Shown: positions 8,312-16,578, counted from the stretch's first letter. The stretch: DNA of 64,000 bases from Moraxella sp. K1664 (GCF_039693965.1 NZ_CP155576.1:1674001-1738000), one strand, 5' to 3'. Translations and numbers: made by a program. The notes: generated by a model not told the origin, from the sequence alone.

Positions 8312-9172
8312 TTAGTGCCATTTTTGTTCTATTTGGGCAAGTTCACCGCTTTTTTTGATATTAGCAAGTCCTTGATTGATTTTGTTTAATAGTTCATCAT
8401 CTTCTCTGCGTACCATAAACACTAAGTCGGACTGCTCGGGCAAATCTGAATCAGGCACGATCATTTTTTCAAATTGGAATGCCTTAAACTCTTCTCGTTT
8501 ACCAAAATAATCTAATGCCACGCAATCGCTTACTACCACGTCCGCTCTATCATGAATCAAGCTTTGTAAACTGCCAAATTCTAATTTGTCAATCACGAGC
8601 TGTGACTCACTGATATTAAAGTTCTCAGCAAGCTCTGCACCCATGTCCGCCACATCAGGCGTGGCAATGATGCCTTTTTGCCAGTTCGCTAATTTCTCCT
8701 TATCCTTTGCCCAAACACAGTCAGCAGACCGCATGTAGCTGTCAGTGGCAACAATGGTGTCTTGGGGATAATCATCGCCTGCCAAACCATTGGCAATGAT
8801 ATCAACTTCATTGCTGTTTAACGCTTCTGGCATGATGTCCCATGGCACGCTGTGAGTGGTAATGACAAATCCTTGGTCTTTGGCAACCGCTTGCAAGATG
8901 TCTATGTCCAACCCACCAATCTGTCCTTTTTCATCGCTCACACCATAAGGGGCATAGTCTGGCATTGTCCCAACACGATATACAGGCAAGTTGTTATCGG
9001 TGGCTTGAACATGGGTCGTGGCAGGCTCATTGCTGGTGGCTGTATTTGTTGTCTCGCTAGGTTTGTCGCCACAGGCAACAAGTGGGATGGATAGCATAAG
9101 TGCAAAAAGTGATTTGAATGGACGCAAGGTGTATTCTCCCGAAGTTGGTAAGCTAATGTTGATAAATCTCAT
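8312..9172 (-). CDS. Amino-acid-binding lipoprotein of an ABC transporter (SBP family 3)
   Basis: A 286-residue periplasmic binding protein. It has a lipoprotein signal peptide ending in the lipobox LVAC. A threonine-rich linker and a type 3 solute-binding fold follow: YRVGTMPDYAPYGVSDEKG, then GGLDIDILQAVAKDQG, VDIIANGLAGDDYP and the closing NKINQGLANIKKSGELAQIE. Such proteins deliver polar amino acids to an inner-membrane permease. No permease or ATPase lies next to it, so it is an orphan binding protein here. The ligand cannot be told from sequence. Translation could also start a few codons later, nearer the signal peptide. Confidence 0.85.
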   Translation of the reverse strand: MRFINISLPTSGEYTLRPFKSLFALMLSIPLVACGDKPSETTNTATSNEPATTHVQATDNNLPVYRVGTMPDYAPYGVSDEKGQIGGLDIDILQAVAKDQGFVITTHSVPWDIMPEALNSNEVDIIANGLAGDDYPQDTIVATDSYMRSADCVWAKDKEKLANWQKGIIATPDVADMGAELAENFNISESQLVIDKLEFGSLQSLIHDRADVVVSDCVALDYFGKREEFKAFQFEKMIVPDSDLPEQSDLVFMVRREDDELLNKINQGLANIKKSGELAQIEQKWH

Positions 9173-9268
9173 AACAATAAATTATGAAATAATCCCGATA
9201 TCGTTAATTTGGTTATTATAATAAAAATTGATTGTTTATGCAAGTTAAAAGGTTTGTAAATGTAAACT

Positions 9269-9302
9269 AAAAAAACGGCTTGAATGCTCAAACCGTTTTT
9301 TT
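9269..9302 (-). terminator. Terminator of the FadL-type porin gene
   Basis: AAAAAACGG...CTTGA pairs with TCAAA...CCGTTTTTT around a short loop, 19 bases beyond the porin stop codon, with T runs on both strands. The rest of 9173-9320 is AT-rich sequence that should carry the promoter of the binding-protein gene. Confidence 0.85.
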
Positions 9303-9320
9303 GGGAGTTTGGGGTTTTGG

Positions 9321-10730
9321 TTATTTTTTCTGATAAGCCAGTTTTAGACCGACCGCATAGCCGTCGTTATCTTCAAAACGTGCCACGCTAGCATCTGTCC
9401 CTACCTGAGTTGGGATTTGTGCAGTTGCATCGCCGAATTTAAAGTATTTACCGCCAAGCGACACTGACCATTCTGGGGTAACGTTATATTTTGCACCCAA
9501 GCCTAGGCTATAATAGCCTTTGATAGGTCCTAGCGTACTGACAGGATTGCCTGCACCGCTGTCATAACCGACACTGCCTGATACAGCAAGTTTGTCACTG
9601 ACTTTTTTGCCCAAACCAACTTCTGCCGACCACTGATCTTTTGCATAGCGTACAATGGGCAGACCATTTGGATAAAGAGCAGGGTTACTGCCTTTGATGG
9701 TGTCACTATATTGTGGTGGTGTAATATTAAAGTCAGACCATGGCACATAACGCACTTTGGCGGTCAAGAGCGTGGTTGGGTTAATCCCTGTTTGAAAGTC
9801 TAGATTCCATGACTCAGGTAGGGTAACTTTAAAGTCACGAGAGCCTGCATAGCCTGTTGCAGGTACAAATTCAGCAATAGAACGCTCGTGGTCAATCTCG
9901 GAGCGATAGGTCAAGGCAGCTTTTAGGGCAATCTCAGGCTTGTGATAAGCAACACCAGCCACCCAGCCATAGCCCATGTCTGCACCGATGTTGGCGTCAT
10001 AACCACCCATGCCACCATACGCAGTGCCACGCAAATGCACTTCACCTGTCAGGCGTTGCATTTGTGGACCACCATAGATTTGGAAGTTTTTGTTTTCACC
10101 CAATTTGGCACCAAGTAATAATGTGGCGTTTTGGGTGCGGATTTCTACGTTGGTGCCTTCGTCTTTTTGTTCTTCGGCAGTAGATGCGACATTTAACGCA
10201 CTGCCTAAGTTGCGAGCAGTGGTTACAGTGCTAGCAAGCTGTGCTTGTAGTGCGGTAGTATCGCCACCAGCTGCTGCAGTTTGTGCGATGGCATTTTGTA
10301 ACTGAGCAATACCAGCTTGGGCTTGTGCAAATCGTGCTTGGGCAGTTGCCACATTAGGAGCAAGACCACCAGTTAAAGCATTAACTGTTGCATCTGCCCC
10401 TTGGCTAACAAAGTTATTGCTACCACCATACTGTACCGCCGCACCCCATGGCTCATCATAAAGTACGCCCACACTAAACGTGTCATTAATGTCCGCTTTC
10501 ACACCAAAACGCCCAAAATCATAGGCTTCGGCAATGTCAGAGATTGAGTTGTCAGAGATGTCCTTGCCTGACACATCCGCATCAATATAAGTATAGACCA
10601 CTTCGCCATAAGTGCCATCTTGTAAAAATGCCGTGATGTCCTGCCCTGAACGGTCAAGACCTGCTGCATCTGCCACGCCAACTGCACTGATGGACGCAAT
10701 CGCTACTGCTAAGTGTTTGTAGTTAAACAT
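9321..10730 (-). CDS. FadL/OmpP1/TodX-family outer membrane transport protein
   Basis: A 469-residue outer-membrane beta-barrel related to E. coli FadL and, by family, to Moraxella OMP E. The start was placed at 10730 (MFNYKHLAVAIASISAVGVA) because it begins a clean signal peptide (cleavage after ADA) and has a GGAGTGG ribosome site. A longer frame to 10853 exists but adds a non-signal segment. FadL features include the N-terminal hatch region, FGVKADINDTFSVGVLYDEP, VRYVPWSDFNITPPQYSD and a C-terminal KLAYQKK strand. An alanine/glutamine-rich insert of about 70 residues (10165-10400) is probably coiled coil and is not usual in FadL. Family members import long-chain fatty acids or other hydrophobic molecules. 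Confidence 0.9.
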   Translation of the reverse strand: MFNYKHLAVAIASISAVGVADAAGLDRSGQDITAFLQDGTYGEVVYTYIDADVSGKDISDNSISDIAEAYDFGRFGVKADINDTFSVGVLYDEPWGAAVQYGGSNNFVSQGADATVNALTGGLAPNVATAQARFAQAQAGIAQLQNAIAQTAAAGGDTTALQAQLASTVTTARNLGSALNVASTAEEQKDEGTNVEIRTQNATLLLGAKLGENKNFQIYGGPQMQRLTGEVHLRGTAYGGMGGYDANIGADMGYGWVAGVAYHKPEIALKAALTYRSEIDHERSIAEFVPATGYAGSRDFKVTLPESWNLDFQTGINPTTLLTAKVRYVPWSDFNITPPQYSDTIKGSNPALYPNGLPIVRYAKDQWSAEVGLGKKVSDKLAVSGSVGYDSGAGNPVSTLGPIKGYYSLGLGAKYNVTPEWSVSLGGKYFKFGDATAQIPTQVGTDASVARFEDNDGYAVGLKLAYQKK

Positions 10731-11009
10731 AGAACCACTCCGATTTATTACCATAAAATTTCCGTATGTCGCACATACACCTAGAAATCCTGCCAAAACA
10801 TCCATACAACTGTTTTTACAATCGTATAACAAACGTTTTAACAAATGTTTCATTGCTACATATTAAAACAAAATAACTCATAAAGCAATAGCAAAAACCG
10901 CACAAAATCCCCATTTTTTGGCATTTCATCAAAAATTTGTAAATATGGATAAATGATTACAAATAATAATTATTATTATAAATTAAATACTGTTTTTTGT
11001 TTTATCCAC

Positions 11010-11225
11010 TCAATAATGCGGTGGTCTGTCTGCCAATAAATCAAACGGAGCAATGCCGTCATCATCACGACTTTCTAAGAATTTATACAAAAGTTTTAAT
11101 TGGTCTTGCAAGTCTTTTAACGTCTTATCCTGCTGGGCAATAACGTCATTTAGTGTATCTACCGTATTTTCAAGATAGGCGATTTTGATTTGTAAGTCAG
11201 TAATATCAGCGTGGGTGCCTGTCAT
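11010..11225 (-). CDS. slyX: SlyX family protein
   Basis: A 71-residue cytosolic coiled-coil protein. It has regular leucine heptads (LQIKIAYLENTVDTLNDVIA) and the conserved C-terminus DRPPHY, diagnostic of SlyX. The role of SlyX is unknown. The ATG at 11225 was chosen because an AAGGGG ribosome site precedes it and the resulting length is that of the family. The first IS110 copy begins about 100 bases upstream, so the insertion may have replaced its original promoter region. Confidence 0.85.
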   Translation of the reverse strand: MTGTHADITDLQIKIAYLENTVDTLNDVIAQQDKTLKDLQDQLKLLYKFLESRDDDGIAPFDLLADRPPHY

Positions 11226-11332
11226 TTTATTTTCCCCTTTAAGGTGTAAATTTGCTATAATTGGCACATTTTATCATTGAAAAGCAGGTAGTGGTATAAA
11301 AAGTATGCCAAACTAGGTTTTCCGTTCGCCCT

Positions 11333-11525
11333 TGTATCAACCCAACACCAAACCTAGATTATCTGCTAGAATGTTGTTGGGTTATACAAGCAAAGAGAAC
11401 ACGGGTTCGCCCTTAGTGTCTTAACACTGGTGCTCAGATGGTGTCCTTTGCTTGTCATCTTAACTCTGAATGGTATCTAAGTGCGTTTATTAAAACAGAC
11501 ACTGCATAAACAAGGCAAGAGACAG
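11333..11525 (+). ncRNA. Putative bridge RNA of IS110 copy A
   Basis: This region has the three-part layout of an IS110 bridge RNA. First is a 5' stem-loop (AACCCAACA with TGTTGGGTT). Second is a target loop closed by GCAAAG/CTTTGC, with an inner hairpin AGTGT-CTTA-ACACT. Third is a donor loop around AGTGCGTTT/AAACAGACACT. The target guides are GTTCGCCCT (11405-11413, identical to the left target and core) and GCTCAG (11432-11437, complementary to core plus GAGC). The donor guides are ATGGTATCT (11470-11478, identical to the element's right end) and ACAAG (11510-11514, complementary to CTTGT at the left end). The folding was done by eye. Confidence 0.8.
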
Positions 11526-12509
11526 ATGATACACTATATTGGCATAGACATCAGCAAAGCAAAGTTTGATGTTGCATTTATAAACCCAAGCACAAATAAA
11601 GTAAAAACCAAGGTTTTTAACAACAACAAAGCAGGCTTTGATTTACTGCTTGCTTGGTTAAAAACCAATGTCAGCAATCATCTTGATGAGCTACACATCA
11701 TCCTAGAAGCAACAGGGGTTTATCATGAACACCTAAGTGAGTTTCTTGATGATAATAATATCAAGCAAAGCATTGTCAATCCTAACTATGTCCGCAAATT
11801 TGCAGACAGTTTGGGGGTAATCCATAAAACTGATAAAAAAGACAGCATTATTTTATCAAGGTATGGTTATAGCCACAAGCCTGAGGTTTGGGTAGCACCT
11901 AGCATTGAAGCCAAACAGCTAAAAGCTCTATTGGCTCGCTTAGAAGCACTCAAAGAAGATTTGCAACGAGAGCAAAACCGACAAGAGTTGCTCTTATCAC
12001 CCAATCTGCCCGATTTGGTTAAAGCATCCATGCAAACAGTCATCAATGTCCTTCAAGAGGAAATTGCCAAACTCACCAAAGACATTGATGACTTTGTTGA
12101 CAAACAACCAAGTTTAAAGCAAGACAAAACCTTACTTGAAACCATTGACGGCATTGGTTCTGTTATTGCCAAAGAAGTGGTATGCTTAATACATACCAAA
12201 CAATTTAAAAAAGCCTCACAGATGGCTTCGTTTTTAGGCTTAATACCCAAACAAAGACAGTCAGGTGTCTTTAAGGGAGCAACCAAACTGTCCAAACAAG
12301 GGCAAGTCTCTTTGCGTGCTAAGCTGTATATGTCTGCAATGAGTGCCATTCGTTATAATAGCACCATTAAGGCATTTTATGAACGATTACAACAAAACGG
12401 TAAAACCAAAATGCAAGCCTTATGTGCTTGTATGCGTAAATTGGTACATATCTGTTTTGGTGTTATCAAAACCCAAACATCCTTTGAGCAACAAGTATCT
12501 TTAAGTTAG
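11526..12509 (+). CDS. IS110-family bridge-RNA-guided recombinase, copy A
   Basis: A 327-residue recombinase. The N-terminal RuvC-like DEDD domain shows GIDISKAKFDV (Asp), LEATGVYHEHL (Glu) and TDKKDS (Asp residues). The C-terminal Tnp20-type domain shows GIGSVIAKEV and FLGLIPKQRQSG, with Ser246 matching the nucleophilic serine of IS110 enzymes. The frame could begin upstream at 11481, but ATG 11526 (MIHYIGIDIS) is preferred: it begins the conserved domain, and the upstream codons are part of the structured RNA leader. Known relatives excise as a circle and insert at sites chosen by the bridge RNA. Confidence 0.93.
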   Translation: MIHYIGIDISKAKFDVAFINPSTNKVKTKVFNNNKAGFDLLLAWLKTNVSNHLDELHIILEATGVYHEHLSEFLDDNNIKQSIVNPNYVRKFADSLGVIHKTDKKDSIILSRYGYSHKPEVWVAPSIEAKQLKALLARLEALKEDLQREQNRQELLLSPNLPDLVKASMQTVINVLQEEIAKLTKDIDDFVDKQPSLKQDKTLLETIDGIGSVIAKEVVCLIHTKQFKKASQMASFLGLIPKQRQSGVFKGATKLSKQGQVSLRAKLYMSAMSAIRYNSTIKAFYERLQQNGKTKMQALCACMRKLVHICFGVIKTQTSFEQQVSLS

Positions 12510-12574
12510 TTTGTAAGATACTAGATACCAGATACTTAAAAAACCATTGACTTAGGTGGGGTATCATGGTATCT

Positions 12575-12666
12575 GAGCCATGCCTGCGGGTGAAAGAAAA
12601 CCTTTTCATGGTTCGACAAGCTCACCACGAACGGTTTTCTTAATAACATATTTTTAAACCAAAACC
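12575..12666 (+). repeat. Right arm of the dispersed palindromic repeat split by IS110 copy A
   Basis: Contains GAGCCATGCCTGCGGGTG, GAAAACC, GACAAGCTCACCACGAACGG and a tail TTAATAACATATTTTTAAAC. The same right arm with the same tail follows IS copy B (on the minus strand). The left arm (TAGGTTTTCCGTTCGCC, 11315-11330) is on the other side of the element. Confidence 0.75.
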
Positions 12667-12690
12667 AAAAATCCGTATTGAAAATAAATT

Positions 12691-14634
12691 ATGGCACTCA
12701 TTCATCTAAAAAATATCTCTCTTGCCTTTGGCGTTGCCCCTGTCTTAGACCACGTTAATTTTAGCCTTGATGTGGGCGAGCGGGTGTGTCTGATTGGGCG
12801 AAATGGCGAAGGTAAATCCACACTCTTTAAGCTCATTGACGGCACACAAAGCCCCGATGACGGCGAGATTATCATTGCAGACGGTATCAAGATTGCCATG
12901 CTTGCCCAAGACGTGCCAAGCGATGACGGCACCTTGCTTGACATTGTCATGAATGGCGATGAAAAAGTGGCAACCCTGCTTCGCCAATACCACGACCTAT
13001 CGGACAAATGCGGAACGGGCGACATGACCGCCTGCGAGCGTATGACGGACGTGCAACATGAGATTGACGCTTTGCATGGCTGGGAGCTAGAACGAAACGC
13101 TCGCACCTTACTTGACAACATGGGGCTAAACCCTACCGACCGCCTTGCCGACTTATCGGGCGGACGAAAAAGACGGGTTTTGCTCGCTCGGGCATTGGTG
13201 GTTAAGCCTGATGTGTTGCTACTTGATGAGCCGACCAACCATTTGGACGTAGAGAGCATTGACTGGCTAGAAAATTACCTGCTCGGGCAAAATTTGACCG
13301 TGCTGTTTATCACGCACGATCGCAAATTTGTGGATAATCTTGCCACTCGCATTGTGGAGCTAGACCGTGGCAAACTCTCCACTTATGACGTAACCCAAGG
13401 GGTTAAGGGCTATGCTCGCTATCAAGAGTTAAAGGAATTGGAGCTTGCCAGCGAACAAAAATCTTTTGAAGAATTTGACAAAAAACTTGCCCAAGAAGAA
13501 GTATGGATTCGCCAAGGCATTAAAGCAAGACGTACTCGTAACGAAGGGCGTGTGCGTGCGTTAAAGGCACTTCGTGAAGAGCGAAAACAACGCCGTGATG
13601 TGGTGGGGAGCGTTTCACTCACCCAAAACATATCCGAAAAATCGGGCAAAATCGTCTGTGAAGTCAAGGACTTAACTCTACAATATGACGGCAAAATACT
13701 GGTCAAAAACTTCTCAACCCTGCTCATGCGTGGCGACAAAGTCGGCATCATCGGTAATAATGGCGTGGGCAAAACCACCCTAATCCGCACCGTGCTTGGG
13801 CTTGATGACTCTGCCAAAGTGGGCGGTACGGTCAAGCTCGGCACAAACCTAAATATCGCCTTTTTTGACCAATTAAAAGACCAATTAGACTTTGATAAAT
13901 CCGTTGCCGAAAACGTCTCTGAAGGCTCGGACTATGTGGACGTGGGCGGAAGACGCACGCACATTTTGGGGTATTTGCAGGACTTCTTGTTCACGCCAAA
14001 CCGTGCCAGAACACCTGTCAAAGCCCTATCAGGGGGCGAAAAAGCCCGTGTATTGCTCGCCAAAAATTTGCTAAAACCTGCCAACGTCTTGGTGCTTGAT
14101 GAGCCGACCAACGACCTTGACATGGCAACGCTTGAACTATTAGAAGAGTTTGTCGCAGGCTTTGACGGCACGATTTTGCTCATCAGCCACGACCGCACCT
14201 TTATGGACAACGTGGTAACGCAAACGTGGGTATTTGGCACGGACAAGGACGGTCATGGCGTGATTGATGAATATGTGGGCGGTTATCAAGATTATCTCAC
14301 TCAAAAAGCCCGCCATGAACCAACCAAGCCCAAAGCGGATAAAGTTGAAAAATCAGAAACAGTCAAAGCTGACAAACCAAAATCCGACACGCCCAAAGCT
14401 GAACAAAAACGCAAACTCTCCTATAAAGAACAACGTGAATTAGAAAGCCTACCCAATGAAATTGCCGACCTTGAAAGCGAGCAAAGCGAGCTAAATGACA
14501 AACTGGCGGACGGTTCGTTATTTGTCAGTGATTTGGCATTGGCGACCCAATATAGCGAACGACTTGGCGAGATTGATGAGCTTTTAATGGAAAAATTAGA
14601 GCGTTGGGATGAATTGGAAAATTTGGTAAAATAA
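12691..14634 (+). CDS. uup: ABC-F family ATPase Uup
   Basis: A 647-residue cytosolic protein with two ATP-binding cassettes and no membrane segments. Cassette 1 has GRNGEGKST, LSGGRKRRVLLARAL and LLDEPTNHLDVESI. Cassette 2 has GNNGVGKTT, LSGGEKARVLLAKNL and VLDEPTNDLDMATL. A charged linker rich in Lys/Glu and a C-terminal coiled coil of about 80 residues (from ~14400) distinguish Uup from Ettan-type EttA. Uup acts on ribosomes and on DNA structures, and its loss raises precise excision of transposons in E. coli. The IS110 insertion ends about 116 bases upstream, so its promoter may lie in repeat DNA. Confidence 0.93.
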   Translation: MALIHLKNISLAFGVAPVLDHVNFSLDVGERVCLIGRNGEGKSTLFKLIDGTQSPDDGEIIIADGIKIAMLAQDVPSDDGTLLDIVMNGDEKVATLLRQYHDLSDKCGTGDMTACERMTDVQHEIDALHGWELERNARTLLDNMGLNPTDRLADLSGGRKRRVLLARALVVKPDVLLLDEPTNHLDVESIDWLENYLLGQNLTVLFITHDRKFVDNLATRIVELDRGKLSTYDVTQGVKGYARYQELKELELASEQKSFEEFDKKLAQEEVWIRQGIKARRTRNEGRVRALKALREERKQRRDVVGSVSLTQNISEKSGKIVCEVKDLTLQYDGKILVKNFSTLLMRGDKVGIIGNNGVGKTTLIRTVLGLDDSAKVGGTVKLGTNLNIAFFDQLKDQLDFDKSVAENVSEGSDYVDVGGRRTHILGYLQDFLFTPNRARTPVKALSGGEKARVLLAKNLLKPANVLVLDEPTNDLDMATLELLEEFVAGFDGTILLISHDRTFMDNVVTQTWVFGTDKDGHGVIDEYVGGYQDYLTQKARHEPTKPKADKVEKSETVKADKPKSDTPKAEQKRKLSYKEQRELESLPNEIADLESEQSELNDKLADGSLFVSDLALATQYSERLGEIDELLMEKLERWDELENLVK

Positions 14635-14651
14635 AAAGATTTTCAAGCCTT

Positions 14652-14732
14652 AGGTTTTCCGTTCGCCCTGAGCTTGTCGAAGGGTGATAGAAAACCGTAG
14701 GTTGCCCAAGCTCACCACGAACGGTTTTCTTA
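14652..14732 (+). repeat. Uninterrupted dispersed palindromic repeat (empty IS110 target)
   Basis: Begins AGGTTTTCCGTTCGCCCTGA and ends with CACGAACGGTTTTCTTA; the outer arms CCGTTCG and CGAACGG are inverted. It includes GAGCTTGTCGAAGG. It contains the full 13-base site GTTCGCC-CT-GAGC used by the three IS110 copies, with the CT core at 14668-14669, but carries no insertion. It may also act as a terminator for uup. Confidence 0.8.
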
Positions 14733-14769
14733 GTTTATTTCAAATTCAAAAGCGTATAAGACAAAAACA

Positions 14770-15837
14770 ATGAGCAATAAAAACTGCTGTGGGGGCAATT
14801 GCCACACCGACAATCAAACCCCACAATCAAATAACCCACAAATTGACATTAAAAAAATGCCCGATTTGACCGCCACTCACAAACAAACAAGCATGGCGGA
14901 CAAAGCCCCATTTCAATGGGAATTTTTATTGCCAAAATACTGGGGAATTTGGCTTGCGTTAATGATATTTTTACCGCTTGTTTATTTGCCACTTCGTATC
15001 CAGTTTTGGCTTGGCAGAAAAATTGGCGAATTGGCGTATATGCTTATCAAAAGACGGGTCAAAGATACGCTCACGAATTTAACCCTTGCCTTTCCCAATA
15101 AAAGCGATGATGAAAAAGTGCTAATCGCCAAACAGGTTTTTGTCAATCAAGGCATTGGTATTTTTGAGACGCTAAACGCATGGTTTCGCCCCAATGTCTT
15201 TAAACGCACGTTTAGCATTTCAGGATTACAGCATTTAATCACCGCTCAAAAAGAAAATAAAGCCGTGATATTATTGGGCGGGCATTTTACGACATTAGAT
15301 TTGGGTGGGCGATTATGTACGCAGTTTTTCCCTGCTGACTGTCTATACCGTAAACAAAATAATCCGCTTTTGGAATGGTTTATCTATAATGGTCGCCGTC
15401 ATATTTTTGATGAGCAGATTAATAGCCGTGATATGAAAAAACTCATCAGTCGAATTAAAGATAGTAAAGTGATATGGTATAGCCCTGACCAAGATTTTGG
15501 CTTGGAGCATGGGGTCATGGCGACATTTTTTGGCGTGCCGTCTGCAACCATTATCGCCCAAAGACGATTTGCCAGCATGAATAAAAAAAATCCGCCTGTG
15601 TTTATTGCCTTTGATATGATTCGCCAAACGCCTGACAATATCCCCAAAGGCAAACGCCCGCATTATCATATCAGCCTATCGCCTGTCATTGAAAATTACC
15701 CAAGCGATGATGAAGTGGCGGACGCCCAGCGTATTAACGACATCATGGAGCATAGTATCAAAAAGGATATTGCCCAATGGATGTGGTTTCATCGGCGGTT
15801 TAAAACGCAGGCGGACGGGACGGATTATTATGGGTGA
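14770..15837 (+). CDS. LpxL/HtrB-type lipid A acyltransferase
   Basis: A 355-residue inner-membrane acyltransferase of the lysophospholipid acyltransferase superfamily. It transfers a secondary acyl chain to Kdo-lipid A or a lipooligosaccharide precursor. Visible features are one membrane anchor (WGIWLALMIFLPLVYLPL), RVKDTLTNLTLAFPNKSDDE, the catalytic-type GGHFTTLD block (an HX4D/E motif), and YSPDQDFGLEHGVMATFFGV. Moraxella has two such late acyltransferases (LpxX and LpxL), and the sequence alone does not say which this is. Unusually, a ~45-residue polar N-terminal extension opens with a cysteine cluster, KNCCGGNCHTDN, resembling a metal-binding site. Confidence 0.87.
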   Translation: MSNKNCCGGNCHTDNQTPQSNNPQIDIKKMPDLTATHKQTSMADKAPFQWEFLLPKYWGIWLALMIFLPLVYLPLRIQFWLGRKIGELAYMLIKRRVKDTLTNLTLAFPNKSDDEKVLIAKQVFVNQGIGIFETLNAWFRPNVFKRTFSISGLQHLITAQKENKAVILLGGHFTTLDLGGRLCTQFFPADCLYRKQNNPLLEWFIYNGRRHIFDEQINSRDMKKLISRIKDSKVIWYSPDQDFGLEHGVMATFFGVPSATIIAQRRFASMNKKNPPVFIAFDMIRQTPDNIPKGKRPHYHISLSPVIENYPSDDEVADAQRINDIMEHSIKKDIAQWMWFHRRFKTQADGTDYYG

Positions 15838-15838
15838 G

Positions 15839-16240
15839 TTATTTTAACCAGTTTTCCACTCTTAGTCCGTCCACTCGGTTAAATTCACGTTCGTTATTGG
15901 TAACGACAACCAACCCTAAACTTCTGGCGTGTCCTGCTATCATGACATCATACGCCCCAATGGGTGTACCTTGTTTTTCAAGCGTGGCTTTGATGTTGGC
16001 GGTTTGAAAACTGGCACGAACATCATAATCCAATACGGTCAGCGTATCAGCAAATACTTCTAAGGCATGAAAGGATTTTTCACGAGACATGGACTTTTCA
16101 GCACCGACCGCCAGCTCCATGAGTGTTACGCTACTAATACAGAGCTCGTATTGATGTAGATTAAACCGCTCACGCACAATTTGCGGTTTGTTTTTCATGG
16201 CATAAATGCAAATATTGGTGTCAAGCATATAAGTCATCAT
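15839..16240 (-). CDS. vapC: VapC-type PIN-domain toxin
   Basis: A 133-residue PIN-domain ribonuclease. Acidic residues at the expected places are Asp in YMLDTNICIYAM, Glu in LMELAVGAEKS and Asp in GAYDVMIAGHARS, with the terminal VVTNNEREFNRVDGL typical of VapC/MvpT toxins that cleave tRNA or rRNA. It overlaps vapB by four bases (ATGA). Two adjacent start codons exist (16240 and 16237). Its stop lies just beyond the convergent acyltransferase gene, with no clear terminator. Confidence 0.92.
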   Translation of the reverse strand: MMTYMLDTNICIYAMKNKPQIVRERFNLHQYELCISSVTLMELAVGAEKSMSREKSFHALEVFADTLTVLDYDVRASFQTANIKATLEKQGTPIGAYDVMIAGHARSLGLVVVTNNEREFNRVDGLRVENWLK

Positions 16241-16473
16241 GGGAAAAGCTCTTCTCGCTCTTGGGGCATGGGTTGTTCCCGTTCACTCATAAAATCATCT
16301 GGCACGTCCACATGGTCAAAAAAATAATCCCATGCCGACCCCGCAGGCGACAAGATGCGAGTATTACCCACCACTTTAACATCAACGTGCTTGATGTTAT
16401 CAGGGAATGCCACGACTTTGGGTAGGCGAACAGCTTGGGTCTGGTTGGTTTTAAAGATACTGGCAACAGTCAT
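16237..16473 (-). CDS. vapB: VapB-type antitoxin
   Basis: A 78-residue antitoxin with an N-terminal SpoVT/AbrB-like swapped-hairpin domain (ASIFKTNQTQAVRLPKVVAF). Its acidic C-terminal tail (DDFMSEREQPMPQEREELFP) should wrap the VapC toxin. The ATG at 16473 was chosen over longer frames because of the AAGGGGAA ribosome site and family length. It is translationally coupled to vapC. Such antitoxins usually bind their own promoter together with the toxin. The promoter region also lies next to a short MITE at 16579. Confidence 0.9.
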   Translation of the reverse strand: MTVASIFKTNQTQAVRLPKVVAFPDNIKHVDVKVVGNTRILSPAGSAWDYFFDHVDVPDDFMSEREQPMPQEREELFP

Positions 16474-16578
16474 AACAATTCCCCTTATGATTGTGTATAT
16501 TTTAGATATATACATTATAAAATTTCCTGCTTATTTTGTCAAAATGATTTTTGCCAGACTATAAAAAATGATAAAATA

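Larger units (their letters stand above)
11333..12574 (+). mobile_element. IS110-family insertion sequence, copy A
   Basis: A 1242-bp element, with boundaries set by comparing three copies in the window. It begins TGTATCAACCC and ends ATGGTATCT. A CT dinucleotide is present at both junctions (11331-11332 and 12573-12574), the core expected for IS110 recombination, and there is no other target duplication. It contains a structured 193-base leader and one recombinase gene. It is inserted in a dispersed palindromic repeat: GTTCGCC lies outside the left end and GAGCC outside the right. Copy A differs from B and C by two amino acids in the recombinase (Val/Ile changes near 11885-11893). Confidence 0.92.

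Noticed and set aside
12053-12349. 98-codon frame antisense to the IS110 recombinase (also in copies B and C)
   Set aside because: It repeats only because the element repeats. It is a shadow of the conserved recombinase frame, with no ribosome site.
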